60,609 nt of DNA from Parabacteroides sp. An277. GTDB taxonomy: Bacteria; Bacteroidota; Bacteroidia; Bacteroidales; Tannerellaceae. A program made the translations under genes and the position numbers. This document shows positions 1 through 8,474 of the stretch, piece after piece (position 1 is the first letter of the stretch; every line of letters starts with the position of its first letter). The notes under the pieces were generated by a model that had not been told where the DNA came from, did no database searches, and saw only the letters and a program-made list of their open reading frames with translations. The stretch spans positions 1 through 60,609 of the forward strand of contig NZ_NFJB01000025.1 in NCBI RefSeq assembly GCF_002159645.1, read 5' to 3'.

Positions 1-230
1 TGTTCGACCCCGCTGGGGTCGGGATTGTGGGTATCGTTCTTACCGAAGGTGACGCTTCGCATCACCCTCGGTTAAGCATGGTTGAACCTCTTCGAGGTTC
101 GACCGCAACCTCCTGAGATGCTTTGGTTTTGTTCAGCATGACGCAAAAAAGTGCGTCAGCCCACAATAAAAATCTGCGGTTGTCTACGCTTCAGTCCGCG
201 TCCTCTGCGTGCCCTTATATTATAATATAG
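1..230. other. Non-coding stretch with several hairpins
   Basis: I see no gene here. The stretch contains a series of inverted repeats: GACCCC/GGGGTC around base 13, GGTGA/TCACC around 57, GAACCTC/GAGGTTC around 92 and GACGCA/TGCGTC around 148. It lies downstream of the minus-strand operon that ends at 448. It resembles a REP-type or hairpin-rich intergenic repeat, but no second copy lies in this window, so its repeat status is inference. Confidence 0.4.
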
Positions 231-367
231 GTATAAATCGGCGGCGTGGATGGCGGAAACGGCGGCGTGGATAGCGGGATTTATAATTGGATTCGGCAGG
301 GTTTAGAAGGGTAAAAACACGGAAACGCAGCACAATTAAAAGTGCTGTGTCTCTGCGCCTCCGTGTT
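231..367 (-). repeat. Dispersed 3'-end element, copy 1 (terminator hairpin plus conserved tail)
   Basis: Read on the minus strand, this begins with a long hairpin (AACACGGAGGCGCAGAG arm, closing arm ending CCGTGTT), followed by a T-run and TACC. About 85 bases of tail follow, holding two 21-bp-spaced CCGCCATCCACGCCG-like units. The same arrangement, hairpin, T-run and tail, occurs at 41190-41366. Both copies sit just downstream of a gene and in its direction: here the esterase ending at 448, there the Wzi-like gene. I read it as a transcription terminator embedded in a dispersed repeat. Confidence 0.65.
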
Positions 368-447
368 CAAAAATATATTATTACAGCAACTGCTTTATTC
401 GTTCAAATTCCGCATCACGCGGCAAGATTAGTTAATTTTTTAGTCTT

Positions 448-1248
448 TCATTTCCTAAAATATTTCTGGAAGAAGAGCAGGTGGTAGTCGATGGAATTGT
501 TCCAATAAGTATTATTGTGCGCGCCGGGGCGGACAATAAAGTCGTGCGGAATGCCCTTTTCCAACAACGCGGCGTGGAACTGGCGATTCACCTCGAGGAA
601 GAAATCCTCTGTGCCGCAATCGAAGATGAGCGCCAGGCGACCCGGCTCCAGCTGCGGGACGAGGTTCGCCACCGTGTGGGCGTCCCAGACTTCCGGATGC
701 GCGTCGCGCTCGCCCAGTTGCTTGTACATATTCCAACTCTTGGGGAAAGGACGGATATCGACTCCGCCGCTCATGCTGCCCGCCGCCCCAAAAACGTCAG
801 GATGGCGGATGGCGTTCCAAAGCGCGCCATGCCCGCCCATGCTGAGACCCGAAATGGCACGCCGTTCGCGCCGGGCGTCGGTCGGGTAATGCGCGTCGAT
901 GTACTGCACCAATTCGGAGGAAATGAAGGTCTCGTATTGCACATCGGCGTGCAGCGGGCTGTCCCAATACCAGCTCTCCTCGCCATCGGGGCAGACAAAG
1001 ATAAACCCTTTCTCGTCTGCCAGCTCCGGCAAATTTGGTTTGATAATGAGCCACGTTTTGTAATAACCGCCATGGCCATGCAAGAGATACACAACGGGGC
1101 AACGCTTCGTCTGCGCCACGTCTGGGACAATCGTAACGACTTTAATCTCCTTTTGCATCTTCGTACTTCGAACAAGAATCGTATCCACCGTGGAAGCCTT
1201 TGCGAAGCTGCTCAGCCAAAGAATCAGGAGGAAAAATAACTGTTTCAT
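448..1248 (-). CDS. Secreted esterase of the alpha/beta hydrolase (esterase D-like) family
   Basis: The 266-aa protein starts with a hydrophobic signal peptide of about 18 residues (MKQLFFLLILWLSSFAKA), so export is likely. The segment VVYLLHGHGGYYKTW is the oxyanion-hole region and GLSMGGHGALW is the nucleophile elbow (G-x-S-x-G). DCGTEDFF and PGAHNNTYW supply the expected acid and histidine. The family (tributyrin or acetyl esterases, S-formylglutathione hydrolase relatives) cleaves short acyl esters, often deacetylating glycans; the substrate here is unknown. The ATG overlaps the rsmE stop by 4 bases, so it is probably the last gene of the operon coming from 3938. Confidence 0.85.
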   Translation of the reverse strand: MKQLFFLLILWLSSFAKASTVDTILVRSTKMQKEIKVVTIVPDVAQTKRCPVVYLLHGHGGYYKTWLIIKPNLPELADEKGFIFVCPDGEESWYWDSPLHADVQYETFISSELVQYIDAHYPTDARRERRAISGLSMGGHGALWNAIRHPDVFGAAGSMSGGVDIRPFPKSWNMYKQLGERDAHPEVWDAHTVANLVPQLEPGRLALIFDCGTEDFFLEVNRQFHAALLEKGIPHDFIVRPGAHNNTYWNNSIDYHLLFFQKYFRK

Positions 1249-1940
1249 TGCAATACGTGTAAAGTCAAACAGGAGGCAAGTGCTGCCGTTTCAGTACGCA
1301 GCCGGCTCTTCCCTAACGAGATGGGTTGGAAACCCTGTTCTTCCGCCCAGCGAATCTCTTCCGGACTGAAATCCCCTTCCGGACCAATCAGCACCAAGGC
1401 ATTCGAGCCCGGCCGATAAACGTCTTTCAACAAAGGTTTTTCGCCTTCTTCGCAATGCGCAATGAATTTCTGTCCGTCGAACGGACGCTTCACGAAGTCG
1501 CGGAAATCCGTCATGTCGTTGAGTTTCGGCAGCACAGCCTTCTGGGATTGCTTCATGGCGCTCACCAGGATTTTCTCCAACCGAGCCGTCTTGATTTCTT
1601 TCCGTTCCGAGAAGCGGCAGCGGAGGCAAGTAATCTCATCGATACCGATTTCTGTCGCCTTTTCGGCAAACCATTCCATACGGTCCATGTTCTTCGTAGG
1701 CGCCACAGCGATATGGATATAGGCATTCCAAGGTTTCGCTGGATTCCACGTCTCTAAGATATTCACGGCGCAGTGCTTGGGATGAGCCGCAGTAATGACC
1801 ACCCGATAAAAAGCACCCTTCCCATCCGTCAATTCGATTTCCGCACCTTCCGTCAAACGGAGCACCCGTGTACAATGTCCTGATTCCTCTTCGGGAAGAA
1901 TCGGATTCGAAGCGATATCAGGTGCATAAAACAATTGCAT
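1245..1940 (-). CDS. rsmE: 16S rRNA (uracil1498-N3)-methyltransferase RsmE
   Basis: This 231-aa SPOUT-class RNA methyltransferase methylates U1498 of 16S rRNA using S-adenosylmethionine. The family signature is near the C-terminus: LIGPEGDFSPEEI, then LGKSRLRTETAAL, which forms the knotted cofactor site. The N-terminal PUA-like part begins MQLFYAPDI and contains SGHCTRVLRL. Length is normal for the family. It lies 22 bases after the nucleoside transporter and overlaps the esterase by 4 bases, which indicates co-transcription. Cytoplasmic. Confidence 0.95.
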   Translation of the reverse strand: MQLFYAPDIASNPILPEEESGHCTRVLRLTEGAEIELTDGKGAFYRVVITAAHPKHCAVNILETWNPAKPWNAYIHIAVAPTKNMDRMEWFAEKATEIGIDEITCLRCRFSERKEIKTARLEKILVSAMKQSQKAVLPKLNDMTDFRDFVKRPFDGQKFIAHCEEGEKPLLKDVYRPGSNALVLIGPEGDFSPEEIRWAEEQGFQPISLGKSRLRTETAALASCLTLHVLQ

Positions 1941-1962
1941 AACTTATTCTCTCTATAATTAT

Positions 1963-3276
1963 TTATCCTAAAATCATTCCAATAATAGTGGCCGAAAGAA
2001 CCGAGACCAGCGCGCCGCCAATCATCGACTTCACACCCGTCCGGGCAATTAACTCTTTCTTTCCAGGCGCCAAGACGCCCAGTCCACCCAAAAGTATCCC
2101 GATTGAAGAGATATTGGCAAAACCGCACAATAAATAGGTAGACATAATAACCGACTTCTGCGAAAGGAAGATGCCCGCATCTTTCCATTGTTGCAACTGG
2201 AAATAGGCCACAAACTCATTCAAAATAGTCTTTTGCCCTAACAAAGAACCGACCGCAATCATATCGCCACCCGGCACGCCAATCAACCACATAAAGGGCG
2301 ACATCACCATGCCGAGCATGAACTGGAACGTCAAGCCTTCCGCCCGGCCATCAGATACTTTCACAATCCAATCGTTCAATCCCGTATAATGCCCTATCAA
2401 ATCGCAAGTGATGAAATTCACCATCGCCACCAGCGAGATAAAGACAAGCAACATTGCAGCGATATTGGTCATGAGCTTCACGCCCGTCACCGTCCCGGAA
2501 GAGATGGCGCCCAACACATTCGTATGTCCCTCTTCACCCCATTCCGGCACCGCTTTATCTACTACAGGCTCGGTCTGCGGACAGATAATCTTCGCAATCA
2601 CAATCGAACCCGGCACGGCCATCACTGACGCCGACAGCAGATGTGTGGCAAAAAGCTGTTGTGCCGCAGGGTCCGTTCCGCCTAACATACCGACATAACT
2701 TCCCATAACGGAACCGGCAATGGTTCCCATGCCCGAGACCATAACCAAGAACAACTCCGAACGATTCATGACAGGAAGATAGTTCTTGATTAACACAGGC
2801 GACTCTGTCATGCCAAGGAAAATATTCCCGCACGCCACAAGTCCCTCTGTCCCGGAGATATTCATCACCTTGCGGAGCAACCACGACAATGCCCCGACGA
2901 CACGCTGGATAATGCCCCAATAATAAAACAAGGAAACCAAAGCAGAAAAGAAAATCACGATAGGCAAAGAATGAAGCAGGAAGCTGAATCCTGCCGCCTT
3001 CGACGCGTACGGCCCCAACAAGAAATTCAAACCCGCACCGGTAAAATCCATCAGCTTCACAAACACCTTGCCTAACGCCTCAAACAATGCCCCCACCGGA
3101 GGAATATATAAAATGGAAAGCGCCAGCCCCACCTGAATGAGCAAACCGCCTCCCACTAATTTCCAATCAATCCGTTTCCGATCATAACTTAACAAATAAG
3201 AAACCGCCAGTACGCTGGCGATACCGACCAGTCCTCTTACCAACGAAATGAACCCAAAACCTGCCGCAACCTCCAT
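1963..3276 (-). CDS. Concentrative nucleoside transporter (CNT/NupC family)
   Basis: The 437-aa inner-membrane protein has about ten hydrophobic segments. It carries features of the CNT family, which imports nucleosides with H+ or Na+: GNIFLGMTESPVLIKNYL, the GTIAGSVMGSYV segment and FANISSIGILLGGLG. Which nucleosides it prefers cannot be read from sequence. The start lies only 2 bases after the DUF151 nuclease stop, and rsmE follows 22 bases later, so all are likely one transcript. It gives the cell a salvage route for purines and pyrimidines. Confidence 0.92.
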   Translation of the reverse strand: MEVAAGFGFISLVRGLVGIASVLAVSYLLSYDRKRIDWKLVGGGLLIQVGLALSILYIPPVGALFEALGKVFVKLMDFTGAGLNFLLGPYASKAAGFSFLLHSLPIVIFFSALVSLFYYWGIIQRVVGALSWLLRKVMNISGTEGLVACGNIFLGMTESPVLIKNYLPVMNRSELFLVMVSGMGTIAGSVMGSYVGMLGGTDPAAQQLFATHLLSASVMAVPGSIVIAKIICPQTEPVVDKAVPEWGEEGHTNVLGAISSGTVTGVKLMTNIAAMLLVFISLVAMVNFITCDLIGHYTGLNDWIVKVSDGRAEGLTFQFMLGMVMSPFMWLIGVPGGDMIAVGSLLGQKTILNEFVAYFQLQQWKDAGIFLSQKSVIMSTYLLCGFANISSIGILLGGLGVLAPGKKELIARTGVKSMIGGALVSVLSATIIGMILG

Positions 3277-3278
3277 AT

Positions 3279-3938
3279 TTATTCTGTATTAGTTCCTTCC
3301 CGCCGTTTTAATTCATCCTTATATATTTTGGCGAACTCGTACTGTTCGTCTTCGATGGCATCGGCCAGTTTCTCTTTCAAAAGAGTCTCCGAGAGGTTGG
3401 CAAGCCAATCATCCAACGACGCTTTGTCTTGAAAATCAGCTGGAGTCAAATCCGAATCGTAAGCGAAAGGCATGTCGGCCGATGCGATATCATCCTCCTC
3501 ATCCTCTTCCTCCGTGGCATTGGGTTCTTCTAATATCAAACCACACTCACGCACAATTTCATCGGTCGTAAAAACGGGTGCTTTCAAGCGCAAGGCAACC
3601 GCAATGGCATCCGAAGTCCGCGAATCAATGCGTACTTGCCGTTCCCCATCAAATAAAACCATTTCTGAATAAAACACGCCATCCTCGAATTTATAAATAA
3701 AGACCTCTTGAAGCAATATCCCGAACGAATGCGTGAAACTCACAAACAAATCGTGCGTCAACGGACGAGGCGGCACTAAACGCTCCAACGCGATAGCAAT
3801 AGACTGTGCTTCAGCTGTCCCTACAATAATAGGAATGCGATATGGCCCTTCTGCTTCAGCCAATATCAAGGCATACGCTCCTGATTGCACCTGACTGCTG
3901 GTCAGTCCTTGTACGATAAGTTTTACTTTCTTTGCCAT
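3279..3938 (-). CDS. Bifunctional nuclease (DUF151) with C-terminal UVR motif
   Basis: The 219-aa protein has an N-terminal DUF151/BFN domain (about residues 5-125; IPIIVGTAEAQSIAIALE and VRIDSRTSDAIAVALRLKAP). After an acidic linker (ATEEEDEEDD) comes a UvrB/UvrC-type motif at the end (LADAIEDEQYEFAKIYKDEL). DUF151 proteins have been described as nucleases acting on DNA and RNA; UVR motifs mediate contacts among repair or protease-adaptor proteins. The two-domain form is common in Bacteroidota. It is the first gene of the operon with the CNT transporter, rsmE and the esterase, behind a TACCTTTG promoter. Confidence 0.85.
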   Translation of the reverse strand: MAKKVKLIVQGLTSSQVQSGAYALILAEAEGPYRIPIIVGTAEAQSIAIALERLVPPRPLTHDLFVSFTHSFGILLQEVFIYKFEDGVFYSEMVLFDGERQVRIDSRTSDAIAVALRLKAPVFTTDEIVRECGLILEEPNATEEEDEEDDIASADMPFAYDSDLTPADFQDKASLDDWLANLSETLLKEKLADAIEDEQYEFAKIYKDELKRREGTNTE

Positions 3939-3957
3939 ATTTTCTAATGAACGAAGA

Positions 3958-3965
3958 CAAAGGTA
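3958..3965 (-). promoter_or_regulatory. -7 promoter element for the DUF151 operon
   Basis: The minus strand reads TACCTTTG, a match to the Bacteroides -7 consensus TAnnTTTG, 20 bases upstream of the start at 3938. A good -33 TTTG is not visible; only a CAAC-type match lies about 20 bases further up. Confidence 0.6.
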
Positions 3966-4003
3966 GTTTTTTTCTACAAAAATAACAACACCTCTGCACG
4001 CTT

Positions 4004-4444
4004 TTATTTATCAACCGCCCATTCACGCATTTCGTACATATCCAGATATTCTTCCCAACCGGCATCGGCCTCCACGTAAAGCGAAATAGGAAGCATTTCC
4101 AAATGCGCCAAAGCTTGATTCAGATATTCACCAAAGACACGCGCCGAACGGGTATAATAAACCCATGTCTTTTCGCCTCCGCCTGTATACACCGCCGTTT
4201 GAATAGCCAACTTATCCTTTTCCATTTCCCGGCGAAGCGCTTCTTCCATCTCTTCCATGCGCGCAGCCACTTCGTCTGAAGGCATCCCATGTGCGTCCGG
4301 TTCATACTTCCATGTGATTTCCACCCGCTCTTTGAATTTTCCGGATGTCCGAAAAGCATCCAAATCCTCTCGCCCATAAACCGTGATGATATCGCCTCGT
4401 TCATTCTCCGACAAAGCCGTAAACCAATTGTCGCTCAATTTCAT
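4004..4444 (-). CDS. DUF695 family protein
   Basis: This 146-aa soluble protein has the DUF695 pattern: an N-terminal strand region, then VEITWKYEPDAHGMPSDE, a helical stretch of alternating acidic and basic residues (ARMEEMEEALRREMEKDK), TAVYTGGGEKTWVYYTRSA and a C-terminal VEADAGWEEYLDMYE. The family has no established biochemical role. No signal peptide or membrane segment is present. It appears monocistronic: its own TACCTTTG element lies at 4593-4600 and the DUF151 operon has a separate promoter downstream. Confidence 0.75.
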   Translation of the reverse strand: MKLSDNWFTALSENERGDIITVYGREDLDAFRTSGKFKERVEITWKYEPDAHGMPSDEVAARMEEMEEALRREMEKDKLAIQTAVYTGGGEKTWVYYTRSARVFGEYLNQALAHLEMLPISLYVEADAGWEEYLDMYEMREWAVDK

Positions 4445-4592
4445 ATTCTTCCTTTCTTCTATAAATTAACATTCCGGTGCTTATCTTCTTTTCGTTTCAT
4501 AACTATCATCCCATTTAATTCCAACGAGAATCCTTTTCGATTATAACGATAATCCCATCCGATGATAAGCATAAATTCAAGCATCATTCAGA

Positions 4593-4600
4593 CAAAGGTA
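4593..4600 (-). promoter_or_regulatory. -7 promoter element for the DUF695 gene
   Basis: The minus strand reads TACCTTTG. It predicts a leader of about 140 bases before the start at 4444. I found no convincing -33 TTTG. Within the leader I see no recognisable riboswitch. Confidence 0.5.
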
Positions 4601-4632
4601 CGAAAATTCCCCGCATAAAGAAAATCACTTCC

Positions 4633-5076
4633 TTAAAAGCCCCGCCAACGACTCGATAACTTATTCACAAAGAGAGGCGTCCATCCTGTAGTCAGCAAGA
4701 CAAGTATCCACCAATTACCCGTTAAAGGATTGTAAGCAGCCCAAAGTTGTTCCCAACTACTTCCCGTCAATAATCCAAACGAAAATTCAAACAAGCAGGT
4801 TAAAACAACCCACAACATTCCGATTTTAAAGTAAGTCCTTGCTTCCAATCGCCCTAAACGAGGAAGCAAAAGCCATGCCAACAAAAAGATAAAAAGACTC
4901 AACGTAATGCTACTCAAGGGTAAAAGCCAAAAGGCTGCGTCCCATTTCATCGCAAGATACTCGCGCAAACCACCATTAAGGATAGCTATCGGTATAAAAC
5001 AAATCCAAATAAGAATCGATTTAAACCATATCATCGCCTGAAATATATTCAAAGAGGGGACGCTCTTGCGAGACAT
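4633..5076 (-). CDS. Small four-helix membrane protein of unknown function
   Basis: The 147-aa protein shows about four hydrophobic segments: MIWFKSILIWICFIPIAIL, LLPLSSITLSLFIFLLAWLL, IGMLWVVLTCLFEFSFGLL and WWILVLLTTGWTPLFV. I do not recognise a named family with confidence. It begins 43 bases after the EF-G2-like gene stops, on the same strand and without an obvious terminator between, so it may be read through from that gene. No catalytic motif is visible. Confidence 0.6.
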   Translation of the reverse strand: MSRKSVPSLNIFQAMIWFKSILIWICFIPIAILNGGLREYLAMKWDAAFWLLPLSSITLSLFIFLLAWLLLPRLGRLEARTYFKIGMLWVVLTCLFEFSFGLLTGSSWEQLWAAYNPLTGNWWILVLLTTGWTPLFVNKLSSRWRGF

Positions 5077-5119
5077 TCCCCTCTTTCATACAACAATCAT
5101 TTATTTAACTAAGCACTTA

Positions 5120-7276
5120 TCAATCATCGGCTTGAGTAGCTTCATATTCTTTCAGCAATTTCTCTTGTACATCGGAAGGCACTAATTCATACGAAGCAAA
5201 CTTCATAGTAAACGATGCACGCCCACCCGTAATGGAGCTAAGCGAAGTCGAATAATTAGACAACTCTTTCAAAGGAACTTTAGCTTGCAACTTCTCGAAG
5301 CCTTTCTCACTATTCATGCCCATAATCATAGCACGACGTCCTTGCAAATCGCTCATTACATCGCCTAAGAAATCGGCCGGGACAGAGACTTCTACATCAT
5401 ATACAGGTTCCAAAATCTTCGGTCCTGCCTCTTTAAATGCCATGCTAAACGCATTTCGACCTGCCAACATGAACGAGATTTCGTTGCTGTCTACCGGATG
5501 CATCTTTCCATCATATACACAAATACGGACATCGCGAGCGTATGACCCCGTCAACGGTCCTTGTTCCATACGAGACATGATTCCCTTTAGGATAGCCGGC
5601 AAGAAGCGCGCATCAATAGCGCCACCCACGATACAATTGACAAATACCAACTTGCCACCCCATTCCAAATCGATAGTCTGCGTATCCCGGACATTCATCT
5701 TATATTCTTGTCCGCCGAAACGATACGTATCAGGAGCAGGCATACCTTCGTAATAAGGTTCAATAATCAAATGTACTTCACCGAACTGGCCTGCACCTCC
5801 GGATTGCTTCTTATGCCGATAATCCGCACGTGCCGCTTTTGTGATAGTCTCACGATACGGAATCTTCGGTTCTAAGAACTCAATCGGCAATTTATCATTG
5901 TTTTCAATTCGCCATTTTAACGTACGAAGATGGAATTCGCCTTGTCCTGAGACGATAGTCTGTTTTAATTCCTTCGACTGCTCTATTACCCAAGTAGGGT
6001 CTTCCTCGCGCATCCGGGTCAATATTTCCATCATCTTTTCGGCATCCGCTTCGTTCACAGGTTTAATAGCTCGACGATACTTCGGATCCGGATATTTAAT
6101 AAAGTCGAAACGATAATCACATCCTTTGCCATTCAACGTATTTCCTCGGCGCACATCTTTCAATTTCACCGTAGCGCCTATATCACCCGCTACCATTTCA
6201 GGTACTTCCGTACGTGTTTGCCCGTCAGTCACAAATAATTGTGCAATACGTTCCTTCGAACCACGGTCGGCATTCACCAAGTCATCGCCCGACTTTACTT
6301 TACCTGAAATAACTTTAAAATAAGAAACCTGCCCGATATGCGGTTCAACGGTTGTCTTGAAGAAGAAGAGGCTGGTCGGACCCTCCGAATCAGGTGTTAC
6401 TTCCACGCCTTCCGTCGTAACCAAACGCGGCATCTTGTCTGTACATGGAACTACATTTCCTAAGAATTCCAAGGTACGACGTACACACATATCGCGGCCT
6501 GCACATACACAGAATACCGGGAACATATCACGCGTAACCAAGCCTGCACGGATACCGGCACGCATATCATCTTCACTCAGCGTTCCTTCCTCGAAGAAAC
6601 GTTCCATCAATACATCATCATGTTCGGCCGCTGCTTCTACCAATGCTTTATGTAATTCCATGGCTTTTTCCATCTCTTCAGCCGGAATTTCAAGCACGTC
6701 AGGCACACCTCCTTCGGGTTTCCAACGGTACATTTTCATTTTCAACACATCGACTACGGCATTGAATGAAGGTCCGCAAACTACAGGATATTGTATTTGT
6801 ACCACTTTGCTACCCCAACGGTCTTTCAACTGGGCAACTGTTCCTTCGAAATCAGCCTTATCGTTATCCAATTGGTTCACTACGAAGATAACCGGTTTAT
6901 GGAATTGCTCCGTATAGCGGAATTGATTGATTGTCCCGACTTCCACACCATATTGCGCGTTCAAGACCATCAAAGCCGTATCCGTCACATTCAACGCAGA
7001 AACAGCTCCACCAATAAAATCATCCGAACCCGGACAATCGATGAAATTCAGCTTCCGGTCTTGCCATTCCACGCTAAAAACCGTTGAGAATACCGAATAA
7101 CCATATTCCTTTTCCACAGGGAAATAGTCGCAAACCGTATTTTTGTTCTCTACACTACCACGACGTTTTATAACACCACCCTCGTAAAGCATCGCTTCCG
7201 CGAGAGTGGTTTTCCCTGCACCTGAACTACCTAAAATAGATATGTTCTTAATCTCATTTGTTTGATATACTTTCAT
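5120..7276 (-). CDS. EF-G paralogue with degenerate GTPase centre (EF-G2-like)
   Basis: At 718 aa, this protein is colinear with elongation factor G, including the domain IV-V regions (EPYYEGMPAPDTYRF, EPVYDVEVSVPADFLGDVMSDLQ). Its G domain is altered. The P-loop is present (GSSGAGKTT, 16-24). The switch I RGIT becomes YGYS, the switch II motif DTPGH becomes DCPGS so that Ser84 replaces the catalytic His, and the G4 motif NKxD becomes NQLD (134-137). From memory, Bacteroides thetaiotaomicron EF-G2 is reported to support translocation without GTP hydrolysis during starvation and gut colonisation; this protein fits that class. It is not the canonical fusA, which would normally sit with rpsL-rpsG. 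Confidence 0.88.
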   Translation of the reverse strand: MKVYQTNEIKNISILGSSGAGKTTLAEAMLYEGGVIKRRGSVENKNTVCDYFPVEKEYGYSVFSTVFSVEWQDRKLNFIDCPGSDDFIGGAVSALNVTDTALMVLNAQYGVEVGTINQFRYTEQFHKPVIFVVNQLDNDKADFEGTVAQLKDRWGSKVVQIQYPVVCGPSFNAVVDVLKMKMYRWKPEGGVPDVLEIPAEEMEKAMELHKALVEAAAEHDDVLMERFFEEGTLSEDDMRAGIRAGLVTRDMFPVFCVCAGRDMCVRRTLEFLGNVVPCTDKMPRLVTTEGVEVTPDSEGPTSLFFFKTTVEPHIGQVSYFKVISGKVKSGDDLVNADRGSKERIAQLFVTDGQTRTEVPEMVAGDIGATVKLKDVRRGNTLNGKGCDYRFDFIKYPDPKYRRAIKPVNEADAEKMMEILTRMREEDPTWVIEQSKELKQTIVSGQGEFHLRTLKWRIENNDKLPIEFLEPKIPYRETITKAARADYRHKKQSGGAGQFGEVHLIIEPYYEGMPAPDTYRFGGQEYKMNVRDTQTIDLEWGGKLVFVNCIVGGAIDARFLPAILKGIMSRMEQGPLTGSYARDVRICVYDGKMHPVDSNEISFMLAGRNAFSMAFKEAGPKILEPVYDVEVSVPADFLGDVMSDLQGRRAMIMGMNSEKGFEKLQAKVPLKELSNYSTSLSSITGGRASFTMKFASYELVPSDVQEKLLKEYEATQADD

Positions 7277-7531
7277 TTGATATCAGGCATTAATAAGTTT
7301 AACAATAAAGATGGGTTCTAAATCCTTTTTAGAACGAGCGCAAATTAGAAAGACTTTGCGAGATAGACAACTTTTTACGCCCTGTTTGAGAATTATGTTG
7401 TACAACACAATGGCGTTATTCTCTATTTATCAAGGCATAAACATTACTTAAAGGATAAAAAATTTTTTACTTCCGAAAAACATTTCCTGCCTGGAACAAA
7501 ACAGATGGATGCCTGTCTTAAAAGTAAAAAC
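7277..7531. other. Intergenic region with an 8-bp inverted repeat upstream of the EF-G paralogue
   Basis: No gene is visible. Bases 7315-7322 and 7328-7335 form GTTCTAAA/TTTAGAAC around a 5-base loop, about 40 bases upstream of the EF-G2-like start. It could be an operator or leader hairpin. I found no full TAnnTTTG element here, so the promoter of that gene is not assigned. Confidence 0.35.
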
Positions 7532-7643
7532 ATACGAGACATTCTCTATCTTTAGCCTGAAGATATATATCTTTAGGTTGAAGATATGTATCTTTAAGCT
7601 GCAGATAGGCATCTTTAGCCTAAAGATAGAGAATATCCCGTAT
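7532..7643. repeat. MITE-like palindromic array, copy A (21-bp period)
   Basis: The core 7541-7634 is 94 bases and near-palindromic as a whole. It consists of four 21-bp units built on ATCTTTAGnCTnAAGAT, with AT-rich joints. The outer arms ATTCTCTATCTTTAG match perfectly in inverse, and the symmetry continues outward with few mismatches to ATACG/CGTAT at 7532 and 7643. A 94-base relative lies at 18964-19057 in the opposite orientation. It sits between the divergent EF-G2-like gene and the ComEA-like gene, upstream of the latter's promoter. Confidence 0.8.
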
Positions 7644-7692
7644 ACTTTCAAGTTTTTCGTCCCGGGCAAAGGATTATTTGGCAAATATTTCG

Positions 7693-7700
7693 TACCTTTG
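7693..7700 (+). promoter_or_regulatory. -7 promoter element for the HhH protein gene
   Basis: TACCTTTG lies 33 bases upstream of the chosen ATG at 7734. The TTTG at 7677-7680 is too close to be a standard -33 element, so only the -7 part is supported. Its position supports starting the gene at 7734 and not further upstream within the repeat array. Confidence 0.55.
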
Positions 7701-7733
7701 AATCCGGTAAAACAACATAAAAACAAAACAGCT

Positions 7734-8474
7734 ATGAATAATTTACGTGATTGGTTCTATTTCTCGGCGGGCGAACGACGGGCGCTCACGGTTCTTTCTT
7801 TATTAATAATAGGTATATGGGTGGCCTTATGGTGGACAGAACCGGAGCCGATCCCCGAACCGATGGACGAAAACATCCCTGGAGATACCATTCGGACGGT
7901 GCTCCAGACGGAGACAGACGATAGCCTCGCGCACCCGGTTCCCAAGCCTCAGCCTCCGAAAAAACAGGAAAAGAGGACAAAAACTTATCGGGAAGCACGC
8001 CAATTCCAGCCCTCCCATGCCGCCCGAAAGCAATCCAAACGTTATGTATCGAATAAGTTTCCGCGCGGAACGGTGGTCGAACTGAATAGCGCCGATAGCC
8101 TTACGCTCCGGAAAGTACCGGGTATTGGCGAAGCCTTTTCGCACCGAATCGTAAAATACCGCGATTTGTTGGGAGGTTTCTATTCCGTAACGCAATTGGC
8201 CGAAGTGTATGGCATCGACGAAGAACGGTATGCCGCGCTGGCTCCTTGGTTTTGTGTGGATACGACGCTTATTCGCCCTATTCTTGTCAATCAAGCTGAT
8301 TTCCGAACCCTTATCCGCCATCCGTATATAGACAAACCGCAGACGATTGCCTTGCTTTCCGTCATTCGCCGGAAAGGACAGATTACAGGATGGGACGACC
8401 TTCGGTTGCTCGAAGAATTCACACCCGAAGACCGGCGCCGACTCCGTCCTTACCTCTCGTTTGGGACGGATTGA
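7734..8474 (+). CDS. ComEA-like helix-hairpin-helix protein, membrane anchored
   Basis: The 246-aa protein begins MNNLRDWFYFSAGERRALT, has one membrane segment (VLSLLIIGIWVALWW) and a Pro/Lys-rich linker. Tandem HhH motifs follow: VELNSADSLTLRKVPGIGEAF, then the related VYGIDEERYAALAPWF and a third copy near the end. HhH modules of this kind bind DNA non-specifically in ComEA-type proteins; in Bacteroidota the role of such proteins is not settled. The frame is open upstream through the repeat array, but the TACCTTTG promoter and the normal N-terminus favour 7734. Its 3' end overlaps the convergent RND gene by 25 bases. Confidence 0.8.
   Translation: MNNLRDWFYFSAGERRALTVLSLLIIGIWVALWWTEPEPIPEPMDENIPGDTIRTVLQTETDDSLAHPVPKPQPPKKQEKRTKTYREARQFQPSHAARKQSKRYVSNKFPRGTVVELNSADSLTLRKVPGIGEAFSHRIVKYRDLLGGFYSVTQLAEVYGIDEERYAALAPWFCVDTTLIRPILVNQADFRTLIRHPYIDKPQTIALLSVIRRKGQITGWDDLRLLEEFTPEDRRRLRPYLSFGTD

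Noticed and set aside
481-1239. Long plus-strand frame opposite the esterase
   Set aside because: It is antisense to a well-supported enzyme, has no domain and no promoter; the minus frame has a signal peptide and GLSMGG motif.
6357-6917. Plus-strand frame opposite the EF-G paralogue
   Set aside because: Composition rich in Ser, Thr and Arg without any motif; a shadow of the conserved EF-G coding strand.
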